The position numbers and the translations under genes were made by a program. Source: CAXQZM01 sp965229645 (GTDB lineage Bacteria; Pseudomonadota; Alphaproteobacteria; UBA7985). From it: a DNA stretch of 64,000 nucleotides. This document shows, piece by piece, positions 17,706 through 26,455 of the stretch (position 1 is its first letter; every line of letters starts with the position of its first letter). Under the pieces are notes generated by a model that had not been told where the DNA came from, did not search any database, and was given only the letters and a program-made list of their open reading frames with translations. The stretch lies in contig OZ245893.1 of assembly GCA_965229645.1 (NCBI GenBank), positions 2,976,001 to 3,040,000 of the forward strand, read 5' to 3'.

Positions 17706-17830
17706 AGGACAGAAGCTCTTGTTCGATGCGACACGCAACCTTAGACTTTTGAGAAGCGATTCAAATCAACCAACTGAAATCATACCAGAGGAAATTATGA
17801 ATGCCTCCTAGGTGTTGACGTCGCCCACCC

Positions 17831-17922
17831 GACGTCATCCAGCGCGGTGCGAAGCGAATTCGCGGGATCCAGCACCGACCAGTGGTAGGAGGTGCGGACG
17901 GCACGACCTTTGTACCGTGCCA
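17831..17922 (-). repeat. R3 repeat, copy 1
   Basis: About 92 bp; its reverse complement matches 24790-24879 (GGCACGGT.C.AAG.TCGTGCCGTC..., then GGTGCTGGATCC and CTTCGC.CCGCGCTGGATGAC). The copies are inverted relative to each other and lie in intergenic sequence. Function unknown. Confidence 0.6.
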
Positions 17923-17994
17923 AAGTACGTCCCACAGGCGTTCCTCAATGGGCCAGGGTGGGGGAATGCGAGCGAACATAAGGGCCAATTATTG

Positions 17995-18046
17995 TTTCCG
18001 CTGGTATCAGAGTTTAGTATCAAGTCATGTTTGATACCAGCGGAAA
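17995..18046. repeat. TACCAGCG hairpin unit (solo)
   Basis: A perfect 15-bp inverted repeat, TTTCCGCTGGTATCA / TGATACCAGCGGAAA, around a 22-base loop. The same TACCAGCG hairpin forms one end of repeats R1-A, R1-C and R1-D. Half-sites occur near 18134 and 18993. The intergenic space 17706-18244 otherwise shows only R3. Confidence 0.6.
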
Positions 18047-18244
18047 GATCGAATGACCGTTGTCCGATTGCAATTTGCTTGCCATATGAACCGAGTCTCG
18101 GCGCTCGAACGCAGACAGTCCATAGGTCATTGAATACTTCCGTTGGTATGACTTCGTGCAAAATTCAAGTCTTGCAATGCAGGGTTTTCGGACTTGGGTC
18201 AGCGTCCTAGCGTCCGTTCGTTCCAATTTTCTTAGGAAGTCTTT

Positions 18245-18862
18245 ATGAACGAAGATGTCGAGAATAGTAGGAAGTTGTTCATAGCGATCAATTCCATTCA
18301 GCAAAGTTCAAGCGAGCTGAGTTTGCTCTGGCGCAACATTCTGGACGAGTTTGACTCTGAAAAATTTCAAGATGGTATCAAGCTCGAGGAGGTGGACATT
18401 GACGATCCTGCCTACGACTGGATTTCGGAAACATCTATGATCTTTGGCACGGCAAGGACCTCATCACGAAGAAAGAGGTTCTTGGGAAATGTATCGGTGA
18501 GTTTTCTACTGTCTGGGCAATGTCAATACTCGCAAGCAGGAGACCCATACCCCTGGGGCGACAAAGTCTGTCTTATCGTTGGTATTTGGAAAGGTGAAAG
18601 CGATGAGTATGTATGGCACGAAGATTTCGAGGACGATACTCTATACGAATTTCGGCACATAGGCGATGGATTTTGGACATATGCGGAATACGCACTTAAG
18701 GAAGGAGGATTTTTTGCTCTCCCCATCTTTGCCCTGAAAACAGATAAAGATGTGAAAACCATGATTTTGGAACCCTTAGCGGTCTTGGCCAAGTGCAAGG
18801 ATTTGGAGACGCTTGATCGCAAATTTTTGCGGGGTCTTCCTGTGCTTCTTCCTGGTGACTAG
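18245..18862 (+). CDS. Hypothetical protein, AT-rich
   Basis: 205-aa acidic soluble protein not matched to a family I know. It has no signal peptide or membrane segment. Notable stretches are DPYPWGDKVCLIVGIWKGESDEYVW and FRHIGDGFWTYAEYALKEGGFFALP. Base composition is clearly more AT-rich than the neighbours and it is flanked by repeat units, which suggests acquisition by transfer. It stands alone with no partner, so an orphan accessory or immunity-like gene is possible but not shown. Confidence 0.6.
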   Translation: MNEDVENSRKLFIAINSIQQSSSELSLLWRNILDEFDSEKFQDGIKLEEVDIDDPAYDWISETSMIFGTARTSSRRKRFLGNVSVSFLLSGQCQYSQAGDPYPWGDKVCLIVGIWKGESDEYVWHEDFEDDTLYEFRHIGDGFWTYAEYALKEGGFFALPIFALKTDKDVKTMILEPLAVLAKCKDLETLDRKFLRGLPVLLPGD

Positions 18863-19179
18863 TGTAAGTAGCTGAGCCCGCCTTTCTTGATGGGAATTGG
18901 TTTAGGGTTGAGATCAGTTCTCTTCCGTTCAGGCAACAGTAGGTGCGTAAGCGTCCGCTGTAGGTGCTTTGGCGCTGATGATTTAGTGTGCTAATACCAG
19001 CGGCGACCCAGATTGGCTCTTGTGTTCGCTGGGCCCTTTGCTTTTGCTACGCAGAGCCGATGCGGAATGGGGTTTGGCCTCGCGGAGTATACGGAAAACT
19101 CAAACACCCTCTGCCCCGTTGGGGCGTGTTGAGGGGCGCGAGTCTGGCGCGGCAAGGAAACTTATCCTAGGGGCTCGGG
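18863..19179. other. Intergenic region without recognised gene
   Basis: 317 bp. It contains a half-site of the R1/TACCAGCG unit (CTAATACCAGCGGCGACC near 18991) and otherwise nothing I can support. It should hold the dctB promoter. Confidence 0.5.
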
Positions 19180-20880
19180 ATGCGTGCCTTGATTTTCTCG
19201 GGTATTTTGCTGCTGTCGTGTCTTGGGGCGGTTGTTGGGTGGCAGATGGACGTTTGGCGAATGGATCGGTTGCGGGCGCAGAGCGCGCAGCAAACCGTCC
19301 AGCAGCTCGACATTGAAATTACCCGCCTGAAATTTTTCCCCAAGGTTCTGGCTGCCGACCCCCGCCTGACCCAAGCCCTGCAGCGCCCGTCGCAGCAGGC
19401 CATAGGCGAGGCGCAAGACTTGCTGGATCTGGTGCGGGTGCAGACCGACTCTGCGCGCGTTTTTGCCTTGAACCGCCTGGGGGTCGCCGTGGTGGCGAGC
19501 CCGCCCGACGCGCGCTTTGTCGGCACCTCGCATCGCCGGCGTCCGTTCTACGAAGTTGCGGTTTCTGGGGATTTCGGCAGCTTTTTTGGCATTGACCCCT
19601 TGACCCAGACCCCCGCGTACTACTTGGCGCATCAAGTTACGGACTTGCAAACGGGCGCGTTTTTGGGCGCGGTGGCCGTGCAAATCAATCTCGACACCCG
19701 CCAATCGACTTGGCGGCCCGAGGGCACCGACTTCCTGGTGCTGGACGAATTTGGCGTTGCCATCGTGGCGGCGCCGCCGAGCTTGGGATTTACCGCCTGG
19801 GCCCCGCAAGGCCAGGAGGCAAAGCAGGTTGCCCGCGCCCAGCAGCGCTATCCCCGCCAAGACCTGAAAGGTTGGACGCATAGCGGCAACGCCAATCGCC
19901 TGAACGGACAGACCTACGTTTCCGCCAGCGCCGCGCTCGACTTTGAACCCTGGCGCGTGCAGATTTTGAGCGCCTCCTTCGACGTCGCCTTGAGCCACCT
20001 CTACGCCAGCGCCCTGGGCCTTGCGCTTAGCTTTGCGCTCGTCGCGGCGACGGCCTACATGGTTCAACAACGCCGCTTTGCCAACAACTTGGCCGAACGT
20101 ATTGAAAGCAAGTCTGAGGAACTTCGCGCGGCTCAGGCGGCGTTGGTTTCTAAAGAAACGCTCGCCGCCCTGGGCCGCATTTCCGCCGCCATGAGCCACG
20201 AGTTGTCGCAGCCCATCGCCCGCATGGGTTTTGACATCCGCACGCTCCAGCGCGCCTTTGATCAGGGCAAGGAGGGCGAGGCGCGGACGCTCATGTCCCA
20301 TATCCGTGCCACGTTGGCGCAGGCGGCACGGCTGCTGGAATCCCTCACCCTGTTCGCCCGCCGTCATGAGGCGGAAAAGGAAGCCCTGGATCTGTCGGCC
20401 CTGGTGACGCGGACCCTCGCGCGCATTCGCGGCGAGCGCCCGACAACAGCCAAGCATATTCAAACGGACGGGCTCGCGCCCGACCTGCGGGTTTGGGGCA
20501 ACCCCCAGCTGCTCGGGCAGGTGCTAATCAATCTGCTCACCAATGCCCTCGCCGCGGTTCAGGGGACGCCAACCCCCCAGATTCGTATCGATGTGCAGGC
20601 AATAGCGGGGCACGCCCACCTGAGCGTCACCGACAATGGCCATGGCCTCGATCGCCTCCAGGCTGATGAAATTTTTGACCCCTTGCGCAGCGGCAAACCC
20701 TTGGGCGAAGGCATGGGCATGGGCTTGCATTTTTCCCGTCAGGTCGTCGAAGAGATGGGCGGGACCATCCGCCTCAATCAAGATTGGCCGCATCAGGGGT
20801 GCCAGTTCCTGGTTACCTTGCCCCTTTGTCCCGATCCCCTTACCCGCAAAGACCGAAGCGATGCGACTGCTGCTGATTGA
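19180..20880 (+). CDS. dctB: C4-dicarboxylate sensor histidine kinase DctB
   Basis: 566 aa. An N-terminal TM helix (LIFSGILLLSCLGAVVGW) is followed by a periplasmic double-Cache-like domain (HRRRPFYEVAVSGDFGSFFGID), a second TM near residue 275-295 and a coiled linker. The H-box is SAAMSHELSQPIARMGFDIRTL; the ATPase has N-box NLLTNALAAV, and G-boxes VTDNGHGL and GEGMGMGLHFS. The HELSQP motif and periplasmic domain are those of DctB. Next to dctPQM and a response regulator, it likely senses the transported acid. Confidence 0.9.
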   Translation: MRALIFSGILLLSCLGAVVGWQMDVWRMDRLRAQSAQQTVQQLDIEITRLKFFPKVLAADPRLTQALQRPSQQAIGEAQDLLDLVRVQTDSARVFALNRLGVAVVASPPDARFVGTSHRRRPFYEVAVSGDFGSFFGIDPLTQTPAYYLAHQVTDLQTGAFLGAVAVQINLDTRQSTWRPEGTDFLVLDEFGVAIVAAPPSLGFTAWAPQGQEAKQVARAQQRYPRQDLKGWTHSGNANRLNGQTYVSASAALDFEPWRVQILSASFDVALSHLYASALGLALSFALVAATAYMVQQRRFANNLAERIESKSEELRAAQAALVSKETLAALGRISAAMSHELSQPIARMGFDIRTLQRAFDQGKEGEARTLMSHIRATLAQAARLLESLTLFARRHEAEKEALDLSALVTRTLARIRGERPTTAKHIQTDGLAPDLRVWGNPQLLGQVLINLLTNALAAVQGTPTPQIRIDVQAIAGHAHLSVTDNGHGLDRLQADEIFDPLRSGKPLGEGMGMGLHFSRQVVEEMGGTIRLNQDWPHQGCQFLVTLPLCPDPLTRKDRSDATAAD

Positions 20881-21445
20881 CGATGATCTGGACCTCTTGG
20901 GGGCCATCGCCCGTTTCTTGCGCGAAGAAGGGTACGAAGTCCGCGTTTGCGATCAGCCCCAACGCTTAAGCGCGTTGATCGAGCAGGGGATGCCCGATCT
21001 GATCATCACCGACCTAAAAATGCCGCACGAGTCGGGCCTGGACGTGCTGCGGTTGGTGCGCCAATCGCATCCGCAAATCCCCGTCTTGCTGTTTTCTGCC
21101 TTTGCCTCCACCCCCGACGTCGTAACCGCGATTGAGTTGGGCGCGGCAGGCTTTTTGGAGAAAACCGAGCAGCCCGAAACGCTGCTCAACAAAATTCGTG
21201 AGGTGCTGCAGGGTCTGCCGCCGCCGTTGCGCGCCGTTCCCAAGGCGGGCGGGCACGAAACGCCGCTCCTTGATCGCGTAAAGGCCTTTGAGCGCAGCTT
21301 GATCGAACAGGCCCTGAAAGACTCGGGCGGCAGCATCAAGGACACCATGGCCAAGCTGGGCGTTTCCAGGCGCACCTTGAACGACAAGATGCAGCGGCTG
21401 GGGGTGGCGCGCGCGCCTGCGACTCGATCTGGTGACGAAACCTAA
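20861..21445 (+). CDS. Response regulator with Fis-type HTH, no AAA+ domain
   Basis: 194 aa. The receiver has acidic pocket LLIDDDLDLLG, phospho-acceptor Asp in DLIITDLKMPHESG and Lys in GFLEKTEQP. The C-terminal HTH is Fis-like (LIEQALKDSGGSIKDTMAKLGVSRRTLNDKMQRLGV). The sigma-54 AAA+ domain found in canonical DctD is absent, making it ActR/RegA-like in layout. ATG 20861 lies inside the last 20 bp of dctB. It probably controls dctPQM from a sigma-70 type promoter. Confidence 0.88.
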   Translation: MRLLLIDDDLDLLGAIARFLREEGYEVRVCDQPQRLSALIEQGMPDLIITDLKMPHESGLDVLRLVRQSHPQIPVLLFSAFASTPDVVTAIELGAAGFLEKTEQPETLLNKIREVLQGLPPPLRAVPKAGGHETPLLDRVKAFERSLIEQALKDSGGSIKDTMAKLGVSRRTLNDKMQRLGVARAPATRSGDET

Positions 21446-21458
21446 ATCCCCCCAAAAC

Positions 21459-21484
21459 CATCGGCAAGATTCTGCCGATCAATC
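21459..21484. promoter_or_regulatory. Inverted repeat upstream of dctP
   Basis: ATCGGCA / TCTGCCGAT inverted repeat just after the response-regulator stop. It is either a terminator-like hairpin or an operator for the adjacent regulator. No sigma-54 (-24/-12) promoter is apparent between here and dctP. Confidence 0.35.
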
Positions 21485-21628
21485 GATTTTGTGCTTGCTC
21501 TCCTGGACGTTACGAGAGCTAAGCCATTGATTTATTTACGCTTTAGAGATTTGACCGCCATACCCCGTTTTTGAGATAAGGGCCTGCCGAATGCACTCAG
21601 CTTCGGCGCATTTTTGAGGAGATAAAAA

Positions 21629-22612
21629 ATGAGAACCTTAATCAAATTGGCCGCAGCGTCGGTCTTTGCCGTTGCAGGTGCCGTTGCATCTGCCGAGGAA
21701 ATCGTCATCCGTCTTTCCTATGTCACGGCCCCGAGCGGCCACCCCAAAGGCGAAGCAGCGGAGGCCTTCGCCGCGCGTGTGAATGAAGAAATGGCAGGGG
21801 TCGTTCGCATCGACACCTTCCCGAACTCAACGCTCTACAACGACAACGACGTTCTCGATGCCATGATCTTGGGCGACGTGGAAATGGCCGCGCCGTCCCT
21901 GTCAAAACTCGAGCCCTATACCCTGTCGTTCCGAGTGTTTGACTTGCCGTTCGTTTTCGCCGACACTGGGGCGCTTGATCGCTTCCAAGCCTCCGCAACA
22001 GGGCAAGAGATGCTGGGGTCGCTGGAAGAATTTGGGCTGCTCGGCCTTGGGTTCTGGCGCAATGGCATGAAGCAGTTTTCGGCCAACAAACCGCTGCTGG
22101 AGCCCAGCGACGCCCAAGGGCTGCGGTTCCGGATCCAATCATCCGACGTTTTGGCCGCCATGGTCGAGGCCCTCGGTGCTTCAGGGCAAAAAATGGCTTT
22201 TGCCGAAGTATTCGGGGCTTTGCAAACGGGGACGGTTGACGGGCAAGAAAACACTTGGTCCAACATTTACACCAAGAAGTTCTATACGGTTCAGGACGGC
22301 GTCACCGCCTCCAACCACGGCATCTTGGACTATATTGTCGTTGTAAATGCTGAGTTCTGGAATGGGCTGCCCGAGGATATCCGCGCGCAGCTGGACACCA
22401 TTTACGCCGAAGTCACGGCAGAACAAAATGCCGCCGCGCAGCAAATTAACGCCGACGCGCGCGATGCCATTATCGCCGAGGGCCACGAGGTTCGTCAACT
22501 GACGGACGAACAACGCGCCGCCTGGCAAGCCGCCATGCAGCCCGTTTATGACCAGTTCGTCGATGATATAGGTGAGGACGTGCTGAACGCCGCGCTCGCC
22601 GCCAACAACTAA
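21629..22612 (+). CDS. dctP: TRAP transporter substrate-binding protein DctP
   Basis: 327 aa. Signal peptide at residues 1-22 (LIKLAAASVFAVAGAVASAE). The mature protein shows the DctP pattern: RLSYVTAPSGHPKGEAAEAFA, FPNSTLYNDNDVLDAM, the solute-carboxylate-binding Arg region LRFRIQSSDV, and GALQTGTVDGQENTWSNIYTKKFY. ATG 21629 follows GAGGAG. It binds an organic acid in the periplasm and feeds DctQM; dicarboxylate specificity is inferred from dctB. Confidence 0.93.
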   Translation: MRTLIKLAAASVFAVAGAVASAEEIVIRLSYVTAPSGHPKGEAAEAFAARVNEEMAGVVRIDTFPNSTLYNDNDVLDAMILGDVEMAAPSLSKLEPYTLSFRVFDLPFVFADTGALDRFQASATGQEMLGSLEEFGLLGLGFWRNGMKQFSANKPLLEPSDAQGLRFRIQSSDVLAAMVEALGASGQKMAFAEVFGALQTGTVDGQENTWSNIYTKKFYTVQDGVTASNHGILDYIVVVNAEFWNGLPEDIRAQLDTIYAEVTAEQNAAAQQINADARDAIIAEGHEVRQLTDEQRAAWQAAMQPVYDQFVDDIGEDVLNAALAANN

Positions 22613-22657
22613 CCCTCCCAATGGGTGGGGGCAAGCGCCCCCGCCCTGGAGATCCCG

Positions 22658-23260
22658 ATGGCAGGACCGCTAAGCCACTCCACAGCCACCCATCCCTTGA
22701 GCCGCGCCCTTACCTGGGCGGAGGAAACGGCGATTGCCTACATTTTGGCGACCATGGTTGGGATCCAGTTTGTCAACGTGATCTTTCGCGCCCTCAGCTG
22801 GTCGATCGATTGGGCTTTGGCGGGGACCTTATTGCTGTTTTTGCTGCTCATTTTGCTGGGGATGAGCCGCGTGCTGCGCGCGGGCCAGCACATCGCCGTC
22901 GATGTGGTCATGGACCTTGCGCCCGCGCGCCTGCAATGGGCGGGGAACCTGCTGGTCGGCCTTTTGTTCGTTCTCTATTGCGCTTTGTTCGCCTGGGAAG
23001 GGTACTGGATCTACGAACGGTTTTCGGGCGGCCCGTTCGCGCGCCTGACTTACCACGATGTCAAGCTGCCGCGCTGGATCGGCTATCTGATCTTCACGAC
23101 GGGTTTTGCCTACCTGACCCTCACCGTCCTGTTCGAAACCTTGCAAATCGCGCGCGGTAAACGCCAAACCCTGACGGCAGGACACGAGGCCGCCCAGGAT
23201 GTCGAGGACGCCCTGGCAGCGCACGGGGTCGTTGGCGACAGAGAAACGACGGGGGCCTAA
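22658..23260 (+). CDS. dctQ: TRAP transporter small permease DctQ
   Basis: 200 aa, four hydrophobic helices (for example ETAIAYILATMVGIQFVNV and AGTLLLFLLLILLGM), with RAGQHIAVDVVMD between helices 2 and 3 as typical for DctQ. ATG 22658, preceded by GGAG, is preferred to an in-frame GTG at 22625. It lies between dctP and dctM. Confidence 0.9.
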   Translation: MAGPLSHSTATHPLSRALTWAEETAIAYILATMVGIQFVNVIFRALSWSIDWALAGTLLLFLLLILLGMSRVLRAGQHIAVDVVMDLAPARLQWAGNLLVGLLFVLYCALFAWEGYWIYERFSGGPFARLTYHDVKLPRWIGYLIFTTGFAYLTLTVLFETLQIARGKRQTLTAGHEAAQDVEDALAAHGVVGDRETTGA

Positions 23261-23261
23261 G

Positions 23262-24680
23262 ATGGAGATTTTTGTCCCCTACCTCGGCTATATACTGATC
23301 GGCCTTGTCTTCCTATTTTTGATTTTGCGCGTTCCCATTGGCGTATCCTTGGGCTTGCCCGCGCTCATCGTTGTGCTTTTGAGCCCCGAAGAACAAGTCT
23401 CTGGGTTGGTTCTCGGTGCCATGAGCACCATGACCTCGAAGTTCCTCCTGCTCGCCATTCCCTTCTTCATCCTGGCGAGCGCCTTTTTGACCTCGGGCGG
23501 CGCCAGTGCGCGGATCGTGAAGTTTGCCGTCGCGTCGGTCGGCCATATTCGCGGCGGCATGGGCAGCGCGGGCGTGTTGGCCTGCATGTTGTTCGCCGCG
23601 CTCTCGGGGTCCTCGCCCGCCACCGTCGCGGCCATGGGGCCGCTTTCCATCGACGGAATGCGCAAGGCAGGCTATCCTCTGCCCTTGGCGGCGGGCATCA
23701 TTTCCACGGCGGGGACGCTCGGCATTCTGATCCCGCCGTCCATCGTCATGGTCGTCTATTGCGCGGCGGTGAATGAGGATGTGGGGCGCATGTTCTTGGC
23801 GGGGGTCGTCCCTGGCCTGCTGGCGGGGGGGATGCTCATGCTCGCTATTCGCTTCTACATGGGCCGCGCGCAGGTGACCCAACTTGACTGGGCTGGCTGG
23901 GCCAGCTTGCGCAAAACGGGCCTGGACGCGGTGTTCGGTTTGGCGCTCATCATCCTCATCATTGTCGGCATTTACGGCGGGTTCTTCACCCCCACCGAAG
24001 CCTCGGCCATCGCGGTCGTCTATGCCTTCTTTGTGGCAACCGTGATCTATCGCGGGATCGGCTTTTCCAAAGGCGTTCCCTGGCGCAAGGCCGAGGAAAG
24101 CACGAGCCAGGCCCTGCGGCGCAACGCCCCCCACTTAGCGCTCGGGGTTAGTCTGCTGCCCAACCTCGTGCATCGGGACACCCGCGCCACGCTGATCCAG
24201 GGCGCGCGGCTCTCGATCATGCTCATGTTCATCATCATGAACGCGCTCATATTCAGCCACGTGCTGACGGGCCTGAAAATCCCCGACGCCATCGCCCAGA
24301 CCATCCTGGATTGGGGTTTGTCCCCCTGGGCCTTCTTGATGATTTTGAATATCTTACTGCTGATCGGCGGCCAGTTCATGGAACCCAGCGGCATCCTGCT
24401 CATCGTCGCGCCCATCGTCTATCCGATCGCGCTGTCCCTGGGCATCGACCCGATCCACTTGGGAATCATCATGGTGGTCAATATGGAAATCGGCATGATT
24501 ACGCCGCCCGTGGGCCTGAATTTGTTCGTCACCTCCTCGATCACAGGCATGGGCATCATGTCGGTCATGCGCGCCGCCCTGCCGTGGACCGCGGTGCTGA
24601 TGGTCTTCCTCATGTTGGTGACCTACATCCCACAAATCTCCCTAGCACTACCGAATTTGCTGGATCGTATTTTTGGATGA
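23262..24680 (+). CDS. dctM: TRAP transporter large permease DctM
   Basis: 472 aa with about twelve hydrophobic helices. Conserved DctM blocks: LLAIPFFILASAFLTSGG, FAALSGSSPATVAAMGPLSIDGM, GTLGILIPPSIVMVVY, GGFFTPTEASAIAVVYAF, and MEIGMITPPVGLNLFVT near the end. ATG 23262, two bases after the dctQ stop, is the start. It contains a somewhat long cytoplasmic loop around residues 265-310. Na+-driven uptake of an organic acid with DctPQ. Confidence 0.93.
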   Translation: MEIFVPYLGYILIGLVFLFLILRVPIGVSLGLPALIVVLLSPEEQVSGLVLGAMSTMTSKFLLLAIPFFILASAFLTSGGASARIVKFAVASVGHIRGGMGSAGVLACMLFAALSGSSPATVAAMGPLSIDGMRKAGYPLPLAAGIISTAGTLGILIPPSIVMVVYCAAVNEDVGRMFLAGVVPGLLAGGMLMLAIRFYMGRAQVTQLDWAGWASLRKTGLDAVFGLALIILIIVGIYGGFFTPTEASAIAVVYAFFVATVIYRGIGFSKGVPWRKAEESTSQALRRNAPHLALGVSLLPNLVHRDTRATLIQGARLSIMLMFIIMNALIFSHVLTGLKIPDAIAQTILDWGLSPWAFLMILNILLLIGGQFMEPSGILLIVAPIVYPIALSLGIDPIHLGIIMVVNMEIGMITPPVGLNLFVTSSITGMGIMSVMRAALPWTAVLMVFLMLVTYIPQISLALPNLLDRIFG

Positions 24681-24789
24681 GAGAAAAAAGTAGCGGATGG
24701 GAGACCAGCGGCGAACTGAGCGGCAGTTGAACATGACCCTTGGATGGTAGTCCCCCCCCCTTTGGAGGGGTGCCTGTTGCACGTCGTTT

Positions 24790-24879
24790 GGCACGGTGCG
24801 AAGTTCGTGCCGTCTGGACTTCCTTCTCGCGACTGGTGCTGGATCCTGCGACTTCGCTTCGCTCCGCGCTGGATGACAG
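24790..24879 (+). repeat. R3 repeat, copy 2
   Basis: Inverted relative to 17831-17922, about 90 bp, including GGTGCTGGATCCTGCGACTT and CCGCGCTGGATGACAGG. It lies in the 290-bp gap between dctM and the convergent DUF192 gene. Confidence 0.6.
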
Positions 24880-24970
24880 GGGGGGATAGCTGGATTTGAG
24901 GCCTGATGTTCGCCCTTTTCTGAGGCTTTGAAGAGTGCGCCACGCGATCAATCAGCGCGCTGGTATGGCA

Positions 24971-25444
24971 TCACTGAAAAGTTACGCTGCTCCCTGGGGT
25001 TAAGCCATAGACCTCGGCCAAGCCTTGGCGCAGCTCTAGCACAAATTTGACGGGGCCGTCGCTGGGCAGGCGCCGTTCGCTATAGGGGATGCCTTCGCGG
25101 ATCGAATCGATGACATAGTCTTCGCCAATGAAAATGATGTCCAAGGGACTGGGCGTGTCTTGCATCCAAAACTGCCGAGGCTGGGCGTCAGGGAAGATGA
25201 AGAGCATGCCGTAGTCGTCGGGCAGATCGGCGCGGTACTTGAGGCCACGGGCGCGCTGGTCGGGGCGCTGGGCCAGCTCTAGGAACAGGGGGAACTCGCC
25301 TGTTTCGGTGACCATGGTCATGATGACGGCAGGGAAGTCCATGGGCGCCACGCCCTCGGGCAAGTCCGCCGCTGGGGGCTGCCGCGTTTGCGCCGTCGCG
25401 GGCGCGGCCGTAAGGAGGAGCAAAAGGCTCAAAAAGAATCGCAT
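24971..25444 (-). CDS. DUF192-family secreted protein
   Basis: 157 aa. Signal peptide at residues 1-18 (FFLSLLLLLTAAPATAQ). The DUF192 core contains LAQRPDQRARGLKYRADLPDDYGMLFIFP, FWMQDTPSPLDIIFI and VLELRQGLAEVYGLTPGS. Exported small beta-rich proteins of unknown function. Monocistronic. Confidence 0.9.
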   Translation of the reverse strand: MRFFLSLLLLLTAAPATAQTRQPPAADLPEGVAPMDFPAVIMTMVTETGEFPLFLELAQRPDQRARGLKYRADLPDDYGMLFIFPDAQPRQFWMQDTPSPLDIIFIGEDYVIDSIREGIPYSERRLPSDGPVKFVLELRQGLAEVYGLTPGSSVTFQ

Positions 25445-25580
25445 GATCGCCCTTTGCCAAGAACAGGGGCCGAAAGCGAGAAGAAACCTTGGGCAGGTGG
25501 CCTTTACAATTTGGTTCCTGTCCTTAGGATAGGGCTTTCAGCGGTGCCGATTTGTTCGGGCACGGGCGTTTTTAGGAATC

Positions 25581-25655
25581 GCCTGACCAGGTGCCACTTT
25601 TAAGATCGGCTGAGAAGAAACGCTTTGAACCTGTTGGTTAGGACCAGCGAAGGGA
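25581..25655 (+). promoter_or_regulatory. TPP (THI-box) riboswitch
   Basis: The leader of the next operon carries the thiamine-pyrophosphate aptamer signature. It has AGGTGCC, then CGGCTGAGA, GAACCTG and ACCAGCGAAGGGAG, in the conserved order and spacing. It ends about 10 bases before the permease ATG, so control is likely by hiding the ribosome site. Confidence 0.87.
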
Positions 25656-25665
25656 GACACGAGGC

Positions 25666-26451
25666 ATGTTGACGCGCCGCGCGACGGTTCTGTTCTGTGG
25701 TCAAGCGCTCCTATTCGTCGCTAGTCCCTTTGCGCTGTGGCAGGGCTTTGTTTGGCTGTTTTCGCCCAAGGCGCTGGTGTTCGCCGCGCCGTGGGATGCG
25801 GTCGCGACCTTCTGGGGACCGCAAGCCCCGCTCCTTTGGGTCGCCTTCAGTCAAAGCCTCGCGGTCTTGGCCTGGGCGCTGCCGCTGGCGGTGCTGGCGG
25901 GTCTGGGGCTTGCCCTGGTTCTATCGGTGCTGCCCTTGGCGCGCCTTCTGGTCTTGCCAGCGCTCGTGGGCCTGTTTGCCCTGCCCGTCTATGCGCTGAA
26001 CCGGGCTTTGTTTTCGGTCATGCAGCTAGGGTTCGCGACCAAGGTCTTGGTGGCGGCGCTCATCCTTTACTTCCCGATCATGATTGCGGGCTTGGTGGGC
26101 CTGCGGACCATCGACCCTGTCTTGATCGAGGCGGCCAAGTTGGACGGGGCCAATCGGCGGCAAATCTTGCTTAAGATCATGCTGCCGCTGGCGGGCCCTG
26201 CGCTGGCGGGGGGCTTGCTCGCCGCTGGGGCCGTCGCGCCGCTGGCCCTGTTCGCTGCCGAACAAACGGGCAGCGCGGGCGGGTTGGGGCAGCTGATCCG
26301 GTCGCAGTTTGTGCAAAATGTCGATCTGGCCTTCGGCGGCGTTGCGCTGCTGATTGGTCTTGGGCTAGGGCTGTTCGCCCTGGCCGACGGCGCGCGGCGG
26401 CTGCTCTCGCGCCATGCACCCGATACCTTGAGCCACTTGAAAAGGACCTAA
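25666..26451 (+). CDS. thiX: ABC permease for thiamine precursor (ThiX-like)
   Basis: 261-aa BPD-type permease with six hydrophobic helices and the EAA loop IEAAKLDGANRRQILLKIMLPLAGPALAGG. The TPP riboswitch in its leader and the ThiY-like gene 4 bp downstream mark it as a hydroxymethylpyrimidine-type precursor importer. No ATPase gene lies nearby, so ThiZ must come from elsewhere. Confidence 0.85.
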   Translation: MLTRRATVLFCGQALLFVASPFALWQGFVWLFSPKALVFAAPWDAVATFWGPQAPLLWVAFSQSLAVLAWALPLAVLAGLGLALVLSVLPLARLLVLPALVGLFALPVYALNRALFSVMQLGFATKVLVAALILYFPIMIAGLVGLRTIDPVLIEAAKLDGANRRQILLKIMLPLAGPALAGGLLAAGAVAPLALFAAEQTGSAGGLGQLIRSQFVQNVDLAFGGVALLIGLGLGLFALADGARRLLSRHAPDTLSHLKRT

Positions 26452-26455
26452 GCCC

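Noticed and set aside
21500..21628. Sigma-54 promoter upstream of dctP
   Set aside because: No TGGCAC-N5-TTGCA-like pair with correct spacing was found.
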